Positions 1 to 11,325 of a DNA stretch of 64,000 bases are shown here, one piece after another. The notes beneath the pieces are model-generated. The model ran no database searches, was not told the origin of the DNA, and saw nothing but the letters and a program-made list of their open reading frames with translations. Each line of letters begins with the position of its first letter. The stretch's first letter is position 1. The DNA comes from Spodoptera frugiperda. Lineage: Eukaryota > Arthropoda > Insecta > Lepidoptera > Noctuidae. Location: contig NC_064225.1 in NCBI RefSeq assembly GCF_023101765.2, positions 7,862,001 to 7,926,000 on the forward strand, read 5' to 3'. The translations under genes were made by a program, and so were the position numbers.

Positions 1-1835
1 GTATCTGCCCACGCTTTTAGGTACTAAAAGGTGTGAAAGGTAGCTTTAAAGGCAATTAAAGATAAATTAAAAGTGTAACATAAAAATCTATTTTATACAC
101 CTAATCCCACAAAGCATTACGCTCCTTAATTACACATAGATTAAGGTATTTATTCCAAAAATACAACTATAATATCAGACAGCAATTAACATAATATGGA
201 AAATAGTAGCGAGTAACAATCAAAGCTCTAAAGCTAAAGTAAAAGTAATTGTTACGGAAACACACACACTACGGTGTTATAGTGTGTTAGGGTGTCGGAC
301 CACTAATGTGTGTATAATGACCGGCCCGTTTACGCGATGTCCCGATAACAACAAATTACTGGCAATCCGTTTACTGCCTGATATATTTACTGTTAACACG
401 TTCATGAGATTTCAATGTGTGGGTATTGGTGTCACAGAAAATAGTCCAATCAATTTCAGATTATGTTTTAGGGTGCTTTATTTAGGTACATTTATCATTG
501 TTATCACGGCAGTATATGACATTGGTTCTTTAATAATTTCCTATGTCCTACTACCGGTTAACGACCGAAACAGATAACCGATTAGTTCTATTGAATTTCT
601 GTCGAAAACCTACATCGATCAATTCAGTAATTTTGAATTAAAATCGGTTATTCATTTCGACTGGAAGATAACTCCGGCTCGTTACTGAGTCAGGAATTAT
701 TTTTCATCCTTTAAAAGTTTTCGGGAACCATAAAAACATAAGTAAAACCTCCTTCAGTCTGTTAGGTAAAAAGTTCCTTTGTTAAATCAGATTTTAAACG
801 TTTCTTAACGTGTGTAAATATGTGTGAGTGTATGATTATGATATTTGTCCATGTGTGCTCGCTCGTTATCCACGCGGCACGCGACAATTGTGATAATTGC
901 TTATGATTTGTATTGATACGCTTACTTCATGTTTAAACAAACTGTTCGCCAAGTCATTAGTAGACTATTACTTGAAAATACTTTTTTATTTTTCACACCA
1001 AAAACTACGGAACTATTATGGTGAAATATGCATGCAAAGATATGTCATGATTGATAGATAAATTGTAATTGAAAGGGTGCGGTGATAGACTAAAGTAAAT
1101 GTACAAAATAAGACATTGTAAATCATAGTCTAAAATGTTCAAGTGTATCAGATCAGCATTGCTGCTGTTTCCATCAATTTGTAGCTGCAGTCATTTAGTG
1201 GGCTTAAGAAACAGTACGAAAAAGAAGGCTTAGTCAGTGAGGTGACAAAATGAATACTATTCTGCCGTCAATAAACGACTGGACACCAAAACACGATGAT
1301 AAAAACATAGGCAGTCACGTAAATGTATGAATGTATGGTATTGAATACTGTACGGTCAATCGGGCAGTGTACACTAGCAGCATTGCGCGGGTACCAGGCA
1401 GGTGTAACGTTACTACAAGGGCGGCACTGTGTCAGCTATCATTGCCCACACCTGCTGCAAGGGTATTAATCAGAACAAATATTTACATTATTTATCTACC
1501 AACCGAACTGATTTCCTCAAAGGGTTGCTTTTACTTACAGGGGAATGAACAAATTCGTTTTATTAACTTTAGTATTGTTAGGCGAATCAGTTGTTTGTTT
1601 AGTAGTTCGGCTGTTGATCACAAGCTGACCAATTACTTGCCGTTTTAGATAACAGTGCACTCACTATTAGGCCAAACATATGCCAGTCTGTTGAAATATT
1701 GAATCTATTTCTTCCTTTACAGTATAAGGTTTTCGTGTTTCGTTCCAAAATGTGGATTACTATGGAGAACGAGTAAACAGTTCTTAAGGTTGAGGTGGTG
1801 TTGGCAGTATGTGGTAACAGTTCATATTGTTTCAG
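1..1835. other. non-coding, probable intron of the gene ending at 2433
   Basis: AT-rich sequence with only short chance reading frames and no recognised repeat. The exon at 1836 opens in the middle of a codon behind a good splice acceptor, so an upstream exon must exist. None could be recognised here, and no homeodomain-like coding sequence is visible, so this is most simply read as intron. Confidence 0.5.
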
Positions 1836-1980
1836 TGGTCGGAGAATGGGGCGGCGGTGGTCCACCAGGCGGCGAGTGGTGGGCGCTCGGCCTCGGAGCT
1901 GGACTGGGTGCGCTGGGAGTACCGGCACCGCTGTGGCACGACGCCGAGCCAGCCGCCGCCTTCAGGGCGCTGCTACATAG
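1836..1980 (+). CDS. internal exon of a Gly/Pro/Ala-rich protein, possibly a paired-class homeodomain factor
   Basis: The exon runs from acceptor ...attgtttcag to donor CATAG|gtaggt. It starts at the second base of a codon and ends with two bases (AG) of an Arg codon that is completed by the exon at 2238. It reads VGEWGGGGPPGGEWW, then a Gly/Ala/Leu stretch, then LWHDAEPAAAFRALLHR. It is strongly GC-rich against AT-rich flanks, and the frame is continuous across the junction. No catalytic motif is visible. The low-complexity composition resembles the region between homeodomain and C-terminus in developmental transcription factors, but the DNA-binding part lies outside the window, so the family call is an inference. 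Confidence 0.62.
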
Positions 1981-2237
1981 GTAGGTAATTACAATACTTG
2001 TAGACCCCTCTATAACAATAAATAATCAAATTTGGAATGCGACTTGGACAAATAGGCTACCGAAAGCTTAGGTGATGCAGCTGATCAGCAGTTAGCCATA
2101 GTTTAAAAACGTATCTGGCTTTCAACTTTAAATTGTTATACAACGCACTTAAATTGACTTGTACCTTGCTGACTGTTACCTACAAGGTTTCATTACAATT
2201 CATCTTTAAATGATTCACGATGATATTTCCTTAACAG

Positions 2238-2433
2238 ATACGTACTGGCGCTTCCACCACCAGCGTTGCGTCCACCTGAGCCTGAACCGGCGCCGGCGTC
2301 ACCCCCGTCGCCTCCTTCCCCGTCACCCTCGCTGGCCCGCCTGGCCAGTGCCGAGGCTCTGCGTCTGCGAGCTCACGACGCCCTCCTACAGGACCGCGTG
2401 GCACTCCAACACAATAACAAAGTCCACACGTAA
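2238..2433 (+). CDS. terminal exon, Pro-rich tail with possible OAR-like motif
   Basis: It starts after acceptor ...ccttaacag; the first base completes the Arg codon begun at 1980. It then reads YVLALPPPALRPPEPEP, a Pro/Ser-rich stretch, and SAEALRLRAHDALLQ close to the end (...QHNNKVHT, stop TAA 2431-2433). The Leu-Arg-x-Arg-Ala helix near the terminus resembles the OAR motif (SIxxLRxKAxEH-like) at the C-terminus of aristaless/Prrx-class homeodomain proteins. Agreement of splice phase and composition supports the exon pair. The OAR reading is tentative because the invariant Ser-Ile is replaced. The intron between the exons is 257 bp. Confidence 0.62.
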
Positions 2434-2798
2434 CCTGAACCGAGTGCGAGTGTCTGTGTCACACCTGGACATTTGAACGCGTTCCTGTAACGGTTCGTGT
2501 TTCTGATTGATGGACACATTGATGGGATAGTGTTGGTTCGTTTGGAACTGGTCAGTAAGCACTTAAGACCTTATTAGACTAGCGGTTTGGAAGCGGTTGC
2601 GAGACGGGGCGGGCGCGTAGTAGTTGCGTGGCGAATGAATCGTGGTAGCGAGGACGTCGCGGTCGTATAACAAGACTTTCTACACACTAAACAACGTATC
2701 TACCACGCTTTCGCGACATGCTCGCTACGCAACTCATTCCTTGTACCGCAGGGCACGCGCTCTGTTTTTAGCACGCTCTTAATCCGATGGTGTGTGTG

Positions 2799-2864
2799 GA
2801 ATAACAAAAATACTTCATTAATTCATGGACTTACCATGAAGTAATGAAGTATTTTTGTTATTCC
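2799..2864. repeat. near-perfect inverted repeat (hairpin)
   Basis: Two 31-bp arms (2799-2829, 2834-2864) with one mismatch flank a 4-5 nt centre. The arms begin GGAATAACAAAAATACTTCA and its complement. It lies 366 bp downstream of the stop codon at 2433. It could be a small MITE remnant or a structured part of the 3' UTR; no protein is encoded. Confidence 0.8.
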
Positions 2865-4716
2865 TTTCCTCATTACCACACTACAATTTACTTCTGTGTA
2901 AAGGTTGAATGATACAGTTAGTAATTTTATCAACAATCTAAACGTTAGCCATTATTTCAAGCTATTAATTCATTCGACTAATTTTGTTTATTGGCTGTGA
3001 CAAAGGAGACATCACACCTACAACAGGAACAACAATTTAAGTGTAACAAAGAGTATTTATTGCAGAAAACAAAATTGCTACATTGCAGTCAATAAGTTTA
3101 GTTTGTTCTGCAATAGATATATGGAGAAAGTCAAGAACGCAACTATAAATAAGTAATATCAATCAATGTACACTCAATGAGAAACATGATCGTTACCAAG
3201 GAGTTTGATAAATAGGTGAATAGCCCATGTATGTTGAGTAGGTGCACAGTTTTGTGAACTGTAGCGCATATTGATATGATTATGGAAATAATTGTATATT
3301 GCACATTATAATCGTAGTTACAATTACAATAAATCGTAGTAATTAACAATGTTTATTTTAGAGCGAATATGTAATTGATTTGTTTTAAGTTTTGGAATAA
3401 ATCAATATTTTTTGTACTTTGTAGAAAGACTTCACACCTTATATTCTTCAAAGATCCAAGTACCAAAGTTACCAAGTTTAAATGTATCACCCACTTACCT
3501 TCAGTTTAGTAAGCGTTGAAAAATATCATTTAAACAATTGACATAAAAAGCCACAGATTATTGAAAGAATGGAATGCTAAATATTTTTTTATAGAATTGT
3601 ATTACCTGAATGACAATTGTCTTACACCTCGTTACCAAAAAGCTTGTCAAATCAATATACGTCATTTTACGTAGCCTTATATGAAATCGAGTGTAATCAC
3701 GCTCAATATTATGTACAGTTGTCAAGAAAACAGCGGATTAGATCTAACCAGCCTTAGCAAACGGGCATTAGTCACTGCAATATCTTTCAGTAAGAGTTAT
3801 GTCATCCTTAGAAGAAATTCGTGTTATGTCTTCAACAGGTAACTACGTACGTATTTGGTTTCAACATTGTCTTAATGTTATTAAATATGTATTTCATTGC
3901 AAAATGTAAAGGAACATGCTATTTTTTAAGACGTGTGCCTTAATGTTCAACGTTATTCTATTGTACTATACGAAACTGTCGTTTACTTTACATTCTACTA
4001 GATCTCAACGTGTATTGTATTGTAGTCAAGTAGTTTACAGTATGATTGTAAATAGACAAACATAATTCTGTATTATGTATCGTTACCAAATAATATAAAA
4101 CACAGCTTGCTTTTGTAATACCGTAGTTGTTTTTGCCCACCGATAATTTATATTAATTTAAGTAAAATATGCATAGTTTATTAAGTGCTTCAATAGCTAA
4201 CATAGTTTTCAATATTTTAGATTTCAGATATACATATAAACGTACGCTATATTGATTAAATGTTCGGTTCAATGAAACGTATTATTTTTCTTTGCTATCG
4301 AAATGTATGACGGTATCAAGTGTGGTTTAAATGTAAATATTGCTATAAGATAAGTATGTATGTACGTGTGTATGACAAGAGATGTGCTTAATAACTAACA
4401 ATGTATGTACCTACAATTTTGACTCTTAATTTTTTTTTGTTGAATCTTTGGACTCCATTCACTACATACTCCGTATTTACTGTAATAGGTACCAAGTTGG
4501 TAATTAACACAACTACAAAACATAAAATTAATTACAGATATATTACAATTCTAATTCCTACTAGTTGCTGAAACATTTACACGTGTTTAAATGGAATTTT
4601 GTAGCTGCATTTACTGAATAAAATATTATTTATCACATCATCGTTGTTAGTTCTAACATTAGTTATTTAAAAGCATTCTAGTCAACCAGACTGGTTACTA
4701 GCTTCACTACTGTACA
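2865..4716. other. AT-rich, no gene seen
   Basis: No reading frame with convincing composition, no recognised repeat and no RNA gene was found. Scattered poly(A)-like AATAAA signals (for example near 3328 and 3396) could serve the gene ending at 2433. Confidence 0.5.
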
Positions 4717-4826
4717 CTTAGTACGAGTTTGCTTCATGTTTAACGATATCGAAACGAAAGCACATTCTGCGTCCTGATTGGTTGGTCCATTAGTTTTCGT
4801 TCGACGTAAAGCAAACTCGTACTAAG
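4717..4826. mobile_element. small MITE with 18-bp terminal inverted repeats
   Basis: The ends are CTTAGTACGAGTTTGCTT (4717-4734) and its exact complement (4809-4826), giving a 110-bp element without coding capacity. Which transposase family mobilised it cannot be told from the sequence. Confidence 0.75.
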
Positions 4827-5167
4827 GGTACTGATACCAAGTTATAGGTTTAATAATATGATTATGAGTAACTTTAAAAATGTAAGTAATACATTGCCGT
4901 CTACCCATTAAAATGTTCGCATCTCTTGTCATACATACAGACCAATGTATTGTACATAGTGTAAATTGTATCGTCTTTGTAGTGCACTCACACACACATG
5001 TATTACCGGTGTACGTATATTTATTGAATCGATTAGAAGTAGTCAGTTTGCAATAATGTGTCAGTGTAGTCGTGTTGATAAATACAAAAATATAATATCG
5101 TAAATAACCATTAAACTGTTTCTTTTCCAAGCCCCCTCCCTGATGAAATAATTTCTAAAATAAATAA

Positions 5168-5338
5168 CGTCATGATGTTATGTTAGACGTAAAGCGTCAA
5201 TTACGTAAAGACCGACCTAAGCCCTCCTATATTTACACATACAACTCTGCCGGCCAGTTTTACTGCTCTAACTGTGATCGGATTTTTAAAACTAAGTTCG
5301 GTCTGGCTAGTCACATCAGGACCCATGACAGAAAATAG
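5168..5338 (+). pseudogene. 3' end of a LINE reverse-transcriptase ORF with terminal C2H2 finger
   Basis: An open frame of about 56 codons ends at TAG 5336-5338 and reads FYCSNCDRIFKTKFGLASH followed by IRTHDRK. The C-x2-C-x12-H-x4-H finger with Gly-Leu-x-Ser-His is the usual tail of many insect non-LTR retrotransposon ORFs. A Lys/Arg-rich stretch with Pro (RKDRPKPSY) precedes it, as in those elements. There is no upstream Met or RT domain: an in-frame TAA lies just before 5168, so the copy is 5'-truncated. A genuine host zinc-finger exon is a less likely alternative. Confidence 0.65.
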
Positions 5339-5559
5339 CTTATGTAAGGTAATCGTTACCAAAATCGGTAAGAAGGACTATACATAGACTCGTGATGCAT
5401 CTACAGGGACTACACGTTTAATAAATGTTATTTAAATCCTTAGCAATGTATATACATTCGGCTGACATAAGTTCTAGTCATTAATCGAATCAATCATTCA
5501 AATCAGGTCATTAACTAGGTCATTAACCGAATTTGTCGATTGTACTTGGGTAATAACCA

Positions 5560-6115
5560 ATCCCATCAAAAACATCCTGTAAAAAACCCAAGTCTCGCAG
5601 CTCAGTCTTTCTACCGTCAAAAGTTGTGAGATCCATGTAATACCAAGTCGGTTAATCTATTTAGTGTCTACTTGAAGGACCTTCTGTCTTAAGTTATTAC
5701 GTAAGTTATTATCATGCCAATATTAAAAATATTTAACGTTTTAAACAAATAGATCGACTTGGACATCGCTTGATTTGATTATTAGTATGTATCACACTAC
5801 ACAGCACGACGGGCCAGCGACCAACAGGAACGAGAGTTTCAATCGCGTGAGGCGCGAGAGACTAAAGAATCTAATATAATATTGTAATATTAATTTTGTT
5901 TTCATGCGATGTCCAAGTCGATCTATTTGTTTAAAACGTTAAATATTTTTAATATTGGCATGATAATAACTTATGTAATAACTTAAGACAGAAGGTCCTT
6001 CAAGTAGACACTAAATAGATTAACCGACTTGGTATTACATGGATCTCACAACTTTTGACGGTAGAAAGACTGAGCTGCGAGACTTGGGTTTTTTACAGGA
6101 TGTTTTTGATGGGAT
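5560..6115. repeat. long terminal palindrome of D1, 210-bp arms
   Basis: Left arm 5560-5769 and right arm 5906-6115 are equal in length and differ at one noticed base (GTA/ATA near 5702). The loop is 136 nt (5770-5905). The outer ends read ATCCCATC / GATGGGAT. Confidence 0.9.
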
Positions 6116-6913
6116 CTCACTTCTTTTTGTAGAGCCTTTCTTTTTGATACCATCTACTTCTAACGAATTTTGTTAAAGGTCTTATGATATTTTCTTATTT
6201 TTATATGTAGTCTTCCTCTTTTTCTTTTCCGGTACTACTTCTTGAGCTTCAGCCACAGTTTTTCTCAAAGCCCACTCCCTGTCTCTATGGGCTTTTCTCG
6301 GAGGCTTTGATGTCTCTGTTTTCATTACGTCGACCATTTTACAAGTAATAATGTTGTTCAGTTAATGGGCTAAACACACCCTTACCCACCCTATACCCCC
6401 TCCCTTGCCTCATATGGTAGGTACCTATCTACACCTATTAAATTTATAACCACCACCAACCACCAACTGCATAAATAACTTTGTAATCCCATATATTTAT
6501 ATGGGATTACAAAGTTATTGATGCAGTTGGTGTATTTGGAAAACTGGACCGAAATTACAAAATATTTAAGTTTTCCCATGATTAAGACACTAAACTCTAT
6601 ATGTATTCCAAATATGAAGCTTCTAAGTCTGCTAGAAGTGCCTTGGACTTTTGATGATCGGTGAGTCAGTGAGTGACAAAATTTAGAAACTTTAACAAGT
6701 TGTCATTCTTAAACTACTGGTTCAAATTGACTGAAATTTTAAATATTCCGTGTTTATACAATGCCGGATTAGTTACTGAAGATTCAGGTTTCTTGCTTTA
6801 TCCACAACCGAATTATAGGGGGTCGAAAAAGGCCCGAATTGCTTCGAGAAAAGGATGGTACGGCCGTGCCGCTTTTTTTTTGCTCGACTTGGCGGGCACT
6901 GCCGTGCCCCCAG
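5562..6913 (-). mobile_element. Helitron-like element, family D, copy 1 (palindrome-ended)
   Basis: Strand is given in helicase sense. One end is the GC hairpin GGGCACTGCCGTGCCC with CAG at 6913. The other is the outer end of a 556-bp palindrome (CCCATC at 5562). The dinucleotide AT flanks both sides, so either AT is duplicated or the element is TC...GGGA inserted between A and T. Inside are the last codons of the helicase frame seen in copy D3 (about 6200-6305, minus), an unrelated filler, a 68-bp palindrome (6463-6530), and a GTGAGTCAGTGAGTGA subterminal block at 6660. It is 1352 bp and non-autonomous. The 85-codon frame at 6673 starts at GTG and is not taken as a gene. Confidence 0.8.
6463..6530. 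repeat. internal 68-bp palindrome of D1
   Basis: CCAACTGCAT...ATGCAGTTGG encloses TAATCCCATATA/TATATGGGATTA. The arms differ only at ATAAAT (left) versus ATTGAT (right). D2 carries the same orientation at 46229-46296; D3 carries the core in the opposite orientation. Confidence 0.85.
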
Positions 6914-8095
6914 ATCTTGCCATTTACTGACGAGAATATTTACTTCATAATATTAATAGCATATTAAGAATGCTTAATATACATTCAAACATTCCTTCAA
7001 AGTGTGAGTAAAACTTTTTACTCATCTCCGTTCCCTCCTTACATTGGGGTTGTGCACGATCTGCGCATCAAATTCGCTTCTCCATCAATTGTTCCACAAA
7101 GAACTCAAGTGTTTGAAGAAAGATTAATTTGGTAAAAATTCGGGCGTCTACTGGCGGGTGACGGTGGGGGCGAATTAAGCCCGGCCACACATGTCGATGT
7201 AGCTACAAGTTGAGCATTTTGTCTGCGTGTTACTCATCATTTTTGAGTTGATTTCACTGGTGAAAATTAACTTTTTAGAGAGTTACATAGACTTTGTATT
7301 CCGATTTTCCTTCAGGATCAGGACCTACTTAATCGACAGAAATAGGTACTACAACTTAGCCTACTTTTATAAGTACCATGCAGTAAGTATCTATTCTAGT
7401 ACTCAATAATTACAAGAAGTTATTTACAAACAACCCTTATTCCTTCAGAACAAGACAATTGATATCAAATACTACAACCAAAAAGTTCTCATAGATTGCA
7501 ATAGGTCATGTATAACTGCAACTAGTCTACACTATTATAATTCACGACAGCATACGCACACGCTAACTATTAAAGTTATGAAAGTTATCTTCAAATCCAA
7601 AGACAAACATTTGAAAACTTCGTAATGAAATTCACGGAGCGAAACCGCATTACACCACCAACCTACATACATAGGTATTGAATAGTTAAGGAGTTCTTAA
7701 CTCGGGCGGGAGCCGTCGCGTGGCGTTGTGTCGATCTGCTTAGCAGCGCTCAGCCCACCGTAATCTCCTTAAACTGTTACTTATTGTTCGCGGCGGGGGA
7801 GGTGCGAGGGCCCGGGAGGAGGGATCACGCCCACTCCGCAAATGTCTTCGACGAGCCTGTAATTGGTGAACATCTGACACATTTATTTCGCACTTTCAAA
7901 GATACTTCGCTTCAAATGAGTTTGGTAGAAATGTAATTAAGTGGCGCTCGGATGAATTATGTAAGTCTATGTGAATCGTGCTCAATACATTATGTATGAG
8001 TGGGTGTCTATGTACGCTTTGCTAGAACACAATTACGTGTAATATAGTAGTTATGCGCGATTGCGAAGGTATTAATTTCTTTAGGTATATTGAAA
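6914..8095. other. no gene seen; one GC-rich patch
   Basis: Unique-looking sequence with no coding signal. A GC-rich patch at 7700-7850 (GCGGCGGGGGAGG, GGGCCCGGGAGG) stands out and could be regulatory. Nothing further can be supported. Confidence 0.4.
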
Positions 8096-8355
8096 TCTAT
8101 ATATTAATACGTGATGCAAAAACTTTGGACCGCTTTTTACGAAAATTGCGCGGACGTAGGAGCATAAAATTTGGTACACTTATAGTTTATGTGTAGGAGA
8201 AGTCCAGAACGCTAATATTTTTCAAAAATAATGCTTATAAAGTACATTAAAACAATAAATAAAACATTACACACACATGCATAGTATCTGATTGTATTTG
8301 ACAAAACGTCAAAATCGATAGACATTGCGATGATATTTTCACGTCTCATATGAAT

Positions 8356-10046
8356 CTGGGGGCACGGTAGTGCCCCCGCCAAGACGAGCCAAGCGAAGCG
8401 CAAGCGCAAGGGCACTACCTACCTTTTCTCGAAGCGCTTCGTCGTATTTTTGAACCTTCATAACTTGAGTTTGGGTTATACCAGATAAACAAAATTTTCA
8501 AGATATAATGTCAGTGGTAGACTCAATAAACCTCTAAAGTTTCAATTGCATAGCTCTTATACTTTAGATTTTATTGATATCTAAAATACCCCGATTTCGT
8601 CACTCACTCACTCACTGATGATCAACAAAATTCTTAAGGTACTTCCTGAAGTCCTAGAAAACTGAAATTTGGTATGTAAGCTAGTATTAGTACCCAAACA
8701 ACAAAAAAATCCTAAAACTTGGAACTTTTACCCCCCAACCCCTTAAACTAGGGGGTGAAAGTTTGTTCGAGACTTTTGACGCTAGAGGTCTGAATGCGGC
8801 CGCGGAGGGGTAAAAATCTGAAATAGGGAAACTTAATTCCCTATTTCCTGCTTGAGATCTGAAAATTATACACAAGTACATAGAACACAAACTTTTCATC
8901 AAATTAAAACATTATCCTACCCATAAGTACTTAGATATGAATAATATTACTACACTTCACTTCGGTAAGTGTTTATTAATCAACCTATACTTTTGAACAT
9001 AAGCATCGTAAGTATAGTATGCGCCAACGCCCGCCGCCTGCCCCCTCGTCCCCGCGCAGTAGCTAAAAATAATCGGCCCGTCAGCGAGCGCGGCACCCGA
9101 ACGCGGGCAGACGCGCGAGGGCAGACGTCGTTGACGGTTGTCTCGTTGAATGAAAAATTTTCGGAATATTTCGGTGATTTAAAAGTTTGCTATCGCGGAG
9201 AAAAAAACCATTTGCCTAATATTTAATTGTTAGTAGTTTAGTAGGTAAAGGTTTAGATACTAGTGTTTTAATTTTCATTGATAAAAAGTATTAGGATTAC
9301 GTTTGCAATTTTCTTATAAATTTAGTAGTTTAGTAGGTGAAGGTTTAGTTAGGTACTAGTGTTTTAATTTTCATTGATAAAAAGTATTAGCATTACGTTT
9401 GCAATTTTCTCAAATTAAGAAATTCAAAGAAACCTACAAAAAGAAATGAAATCCCACAAAAACATTTCATGTTAAATGTTGCCAAGACGAGACCATATAG
9501 CTCGCACTGTCAAAAAGTAATCAGATCCCGTGTAGAGCCAAGTTTCTAACCCTACATGCCCAGACCTAAATCGATAAGCCCTAATTTCACACTCAAGTTA
9601 CGGGGAAATTCTACAGCCATAGCTCGTACTGCGTAGTTCGTAGCGCGTAGCAGAGTTTTTACGCTATAATCTCGTAGGCGTGCAAACCTTGGACGTAACT
9701 GGCGAGTCGGCCGCACGGACTTTTTGCTATTCGTCATATGGGCTTGAGCTTAAAAATCTATTCAATCTTCTAAACTCTTTCCGTGCGGCCAACTCGCCAG
9801 TTACGTCCAAGGTTTGCACGCCTACGAGATTATAGCGTAAAAACTCTGCTACGCGCTACGAACTACGCAGTACGAGCTATGGCTGTAGAATTTCCCCGTA
9901 ACTTGAGTGTGAAATTAGGGCTTATCGATTTAGGTCTGGGCATGTAGGGTTAGAAACTTGGCTCTACACGGGATCTGATTACTTTTTGACAGTGCGAGCT
10001 ATATGGTCTCGTCTTGGCAAAATTTAACATGAAATGTTTTTGTGGG
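8356..10046 (+). mobile_element. Helitron-like element, family C, copy 1 (palindrome-ended), nested in Helitron H1
   Basis: It begins with CTGGGGGCACGGTAGTGCCC (GC hairpin) and ends with a 594-bp palindrome (9453-10046). Subterminal CACTCACTCACTCACTGAT occurs at about 8597. It carries a ~105-bp tandem duplication (about 9228-9415) and a GC-rich 200-bp block (about 9015-9200) with an 85-codon frame that is also intact in C2. The uninterrupted H2 copy reads catatgaatagagtttt where H1 reads gaat[C1]tagag. No helicase is left. Confidence 0.82.
9453..10046. repeat. long terminal palindrome of C1, 267-bp arms
   Basis: Left arm 9453-9719, right arm 9780-10046, loop 60 nt. Only about two mismatches were noticed (GTCGG/GTTGG near the loop, AAATG/AAATT near the outer end). 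A 61-codon frame in the arm (minus, 9552-9737) recurs in C2 simply because the DNA is repeated. Confidence 0.9.
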
Positions 10047-10169
10047 TAGAGTTTTATAAAAGAGTTTGTTTGAGTTTGAGTAAAATAAAAATTATCCTTG
10101 AACGTATGTTAAGTGGTATTGTAAATTAAATCGTATATGGTCGAATTTCGACCACTAGGCGACCACTAG

Positions 10170-11164
10170 TTAAAAGAATTTGATAAAATCTCCAATGTAA
10201 TTTTCTATTATAATTGATGCTCTTATTACTACTGCGGTTTGTGTATGGGACGCGTTTGTTTCAAAATGAGTACATGTTACTAAGCTACCTGACAAGGCAC
10301 TCCAATGAATACAAGTGTCAAGGGTAATAGTAGATAGCAGATTCATGAATGGCGCTTGGCTTAAACTTAGCTTAAGTTTCAACACATCCATTGTTTAGGT
10401 ATTTTTTTCTAAGCTGATATTCTTAAAGTCGTAAGTTTAGTTTAGTTAAAAATTAAATCCTTTATAAGCGTCTGTCGATTCTTTTGTAGTTAGACAATAA
10501 ACATTTTTAAGATAGGTATTTATGCCCGAACAGTCTGTTTCTTCTCCAAGTGCAGAAGTTTAGGGTTGTGCATTCTACAGATTGAGAACATGATGTTATT
10601 CTCATCACATAAACGTCATACGACGTTCACTACTGACTACGACGGCCTCGCCTGATGCTGCAGGTACTATCAAGTATCAAACAATGTGTACTTACTCCAA
10701 AGTGACAGAGAATGAAATTCTTAAGAATATTTTCAAAATGTTGATTATTTTAAAAGAAAATGAAAACGTACGCTTGTACCCTGTTTCACAGAAAAGACAA
10801 GTGAGTAAAAATTAGCTCATCTATACAGGTGGTACCTATTATTCGGGTGGATTGAGCAAGTGTGCTACGTTGCTGGTCGGTGTGTCACGTCCGTCCGCTA
10901 CTAACTTAGTTAACTTTATGATGGACTTGGGCAACAACAGCGTGTGCTCAGCGGATTAATATACGAAGCAGACTAAAAAGCTTACGGATCCTTCCATTTT
11001 AGGGTTGAGACGCTCGTGTAAGTCCGCTCCGGAGCTATTATTAATGGGACATCCATTATTATGTCAAGGCGTAATAAAAATATTACTCTTTTACTGACCT
11101 AGACTATTTGTAGTTTAGTGGATACAATAGATAACTGATAAATAGTGTATTAGAGATATTGTAA
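10170..11164. other. no gene seen
   Basis: AT-rich DNA without recognisable coding sequence or repeat. Confidence 0.4.
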
Positions 11165-11325
11165 AAAACCTTTTTTTAAAAGAGTAGCGATGGAGTTTCT
11201 TGCTCGTTCTTCTCCATTCGAAGCTACACTTTGGAGCGAGCGCCTAGCTTCACTGACAGACAGACTGACGGACAATTCAATTTGACGTTTCAAAAGTACC
11301 TTATTTAGGATTAATTGAAACACTA
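11165..11325 (-). repeat. interspersed repeat M, copy 1
   Basis: Contains GAAGCTACACTTTGGAGCG, CTAGCTTCACTGACAGACAG and GACGTTTCAAAAGTACCTTA. The same order occurs, reverse-complemented, around 51850-51930 and 53836-53945, where element C2 splits it. Probably LINE-derived, judging only from resemblance to common lepidopteran repeats. Confidence 0.6.

Larger units (their letters stand above)
8096..10169 (+). mobile_element. Helitron, family H, copy 1 (interrupted by element C1)
   Basis: The 5' end is TCTATATATTAATACGTGA preceded by A. The 3' end is hairpin GGTCGAATTTCGACC (10139-10153), then ACTAGGCGACCACTAG, followed by T. These are standard Helitron ends: TC start, hairpin near CTAG, insertion between A and T. 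The element itself is non-coding (about 380 bp); 8356-10046 is the nested C1. Copy 25825-26115 shows the uninterrupted site. Confidence 0.87.

Noticed and set aside
6673..6930. 85-codon frame repeated at 46439 and 50705
   Set aside because: It starts at GTG, lies in the non-coding end of family D, and is shared only because the DNA is a recent repeat.
9552..9737. 61-codon frame, also at 52240-52425
   Set aside because: It lies in a palindrome arm, and both occurrences are copies of one transposon. No protein resemblance.
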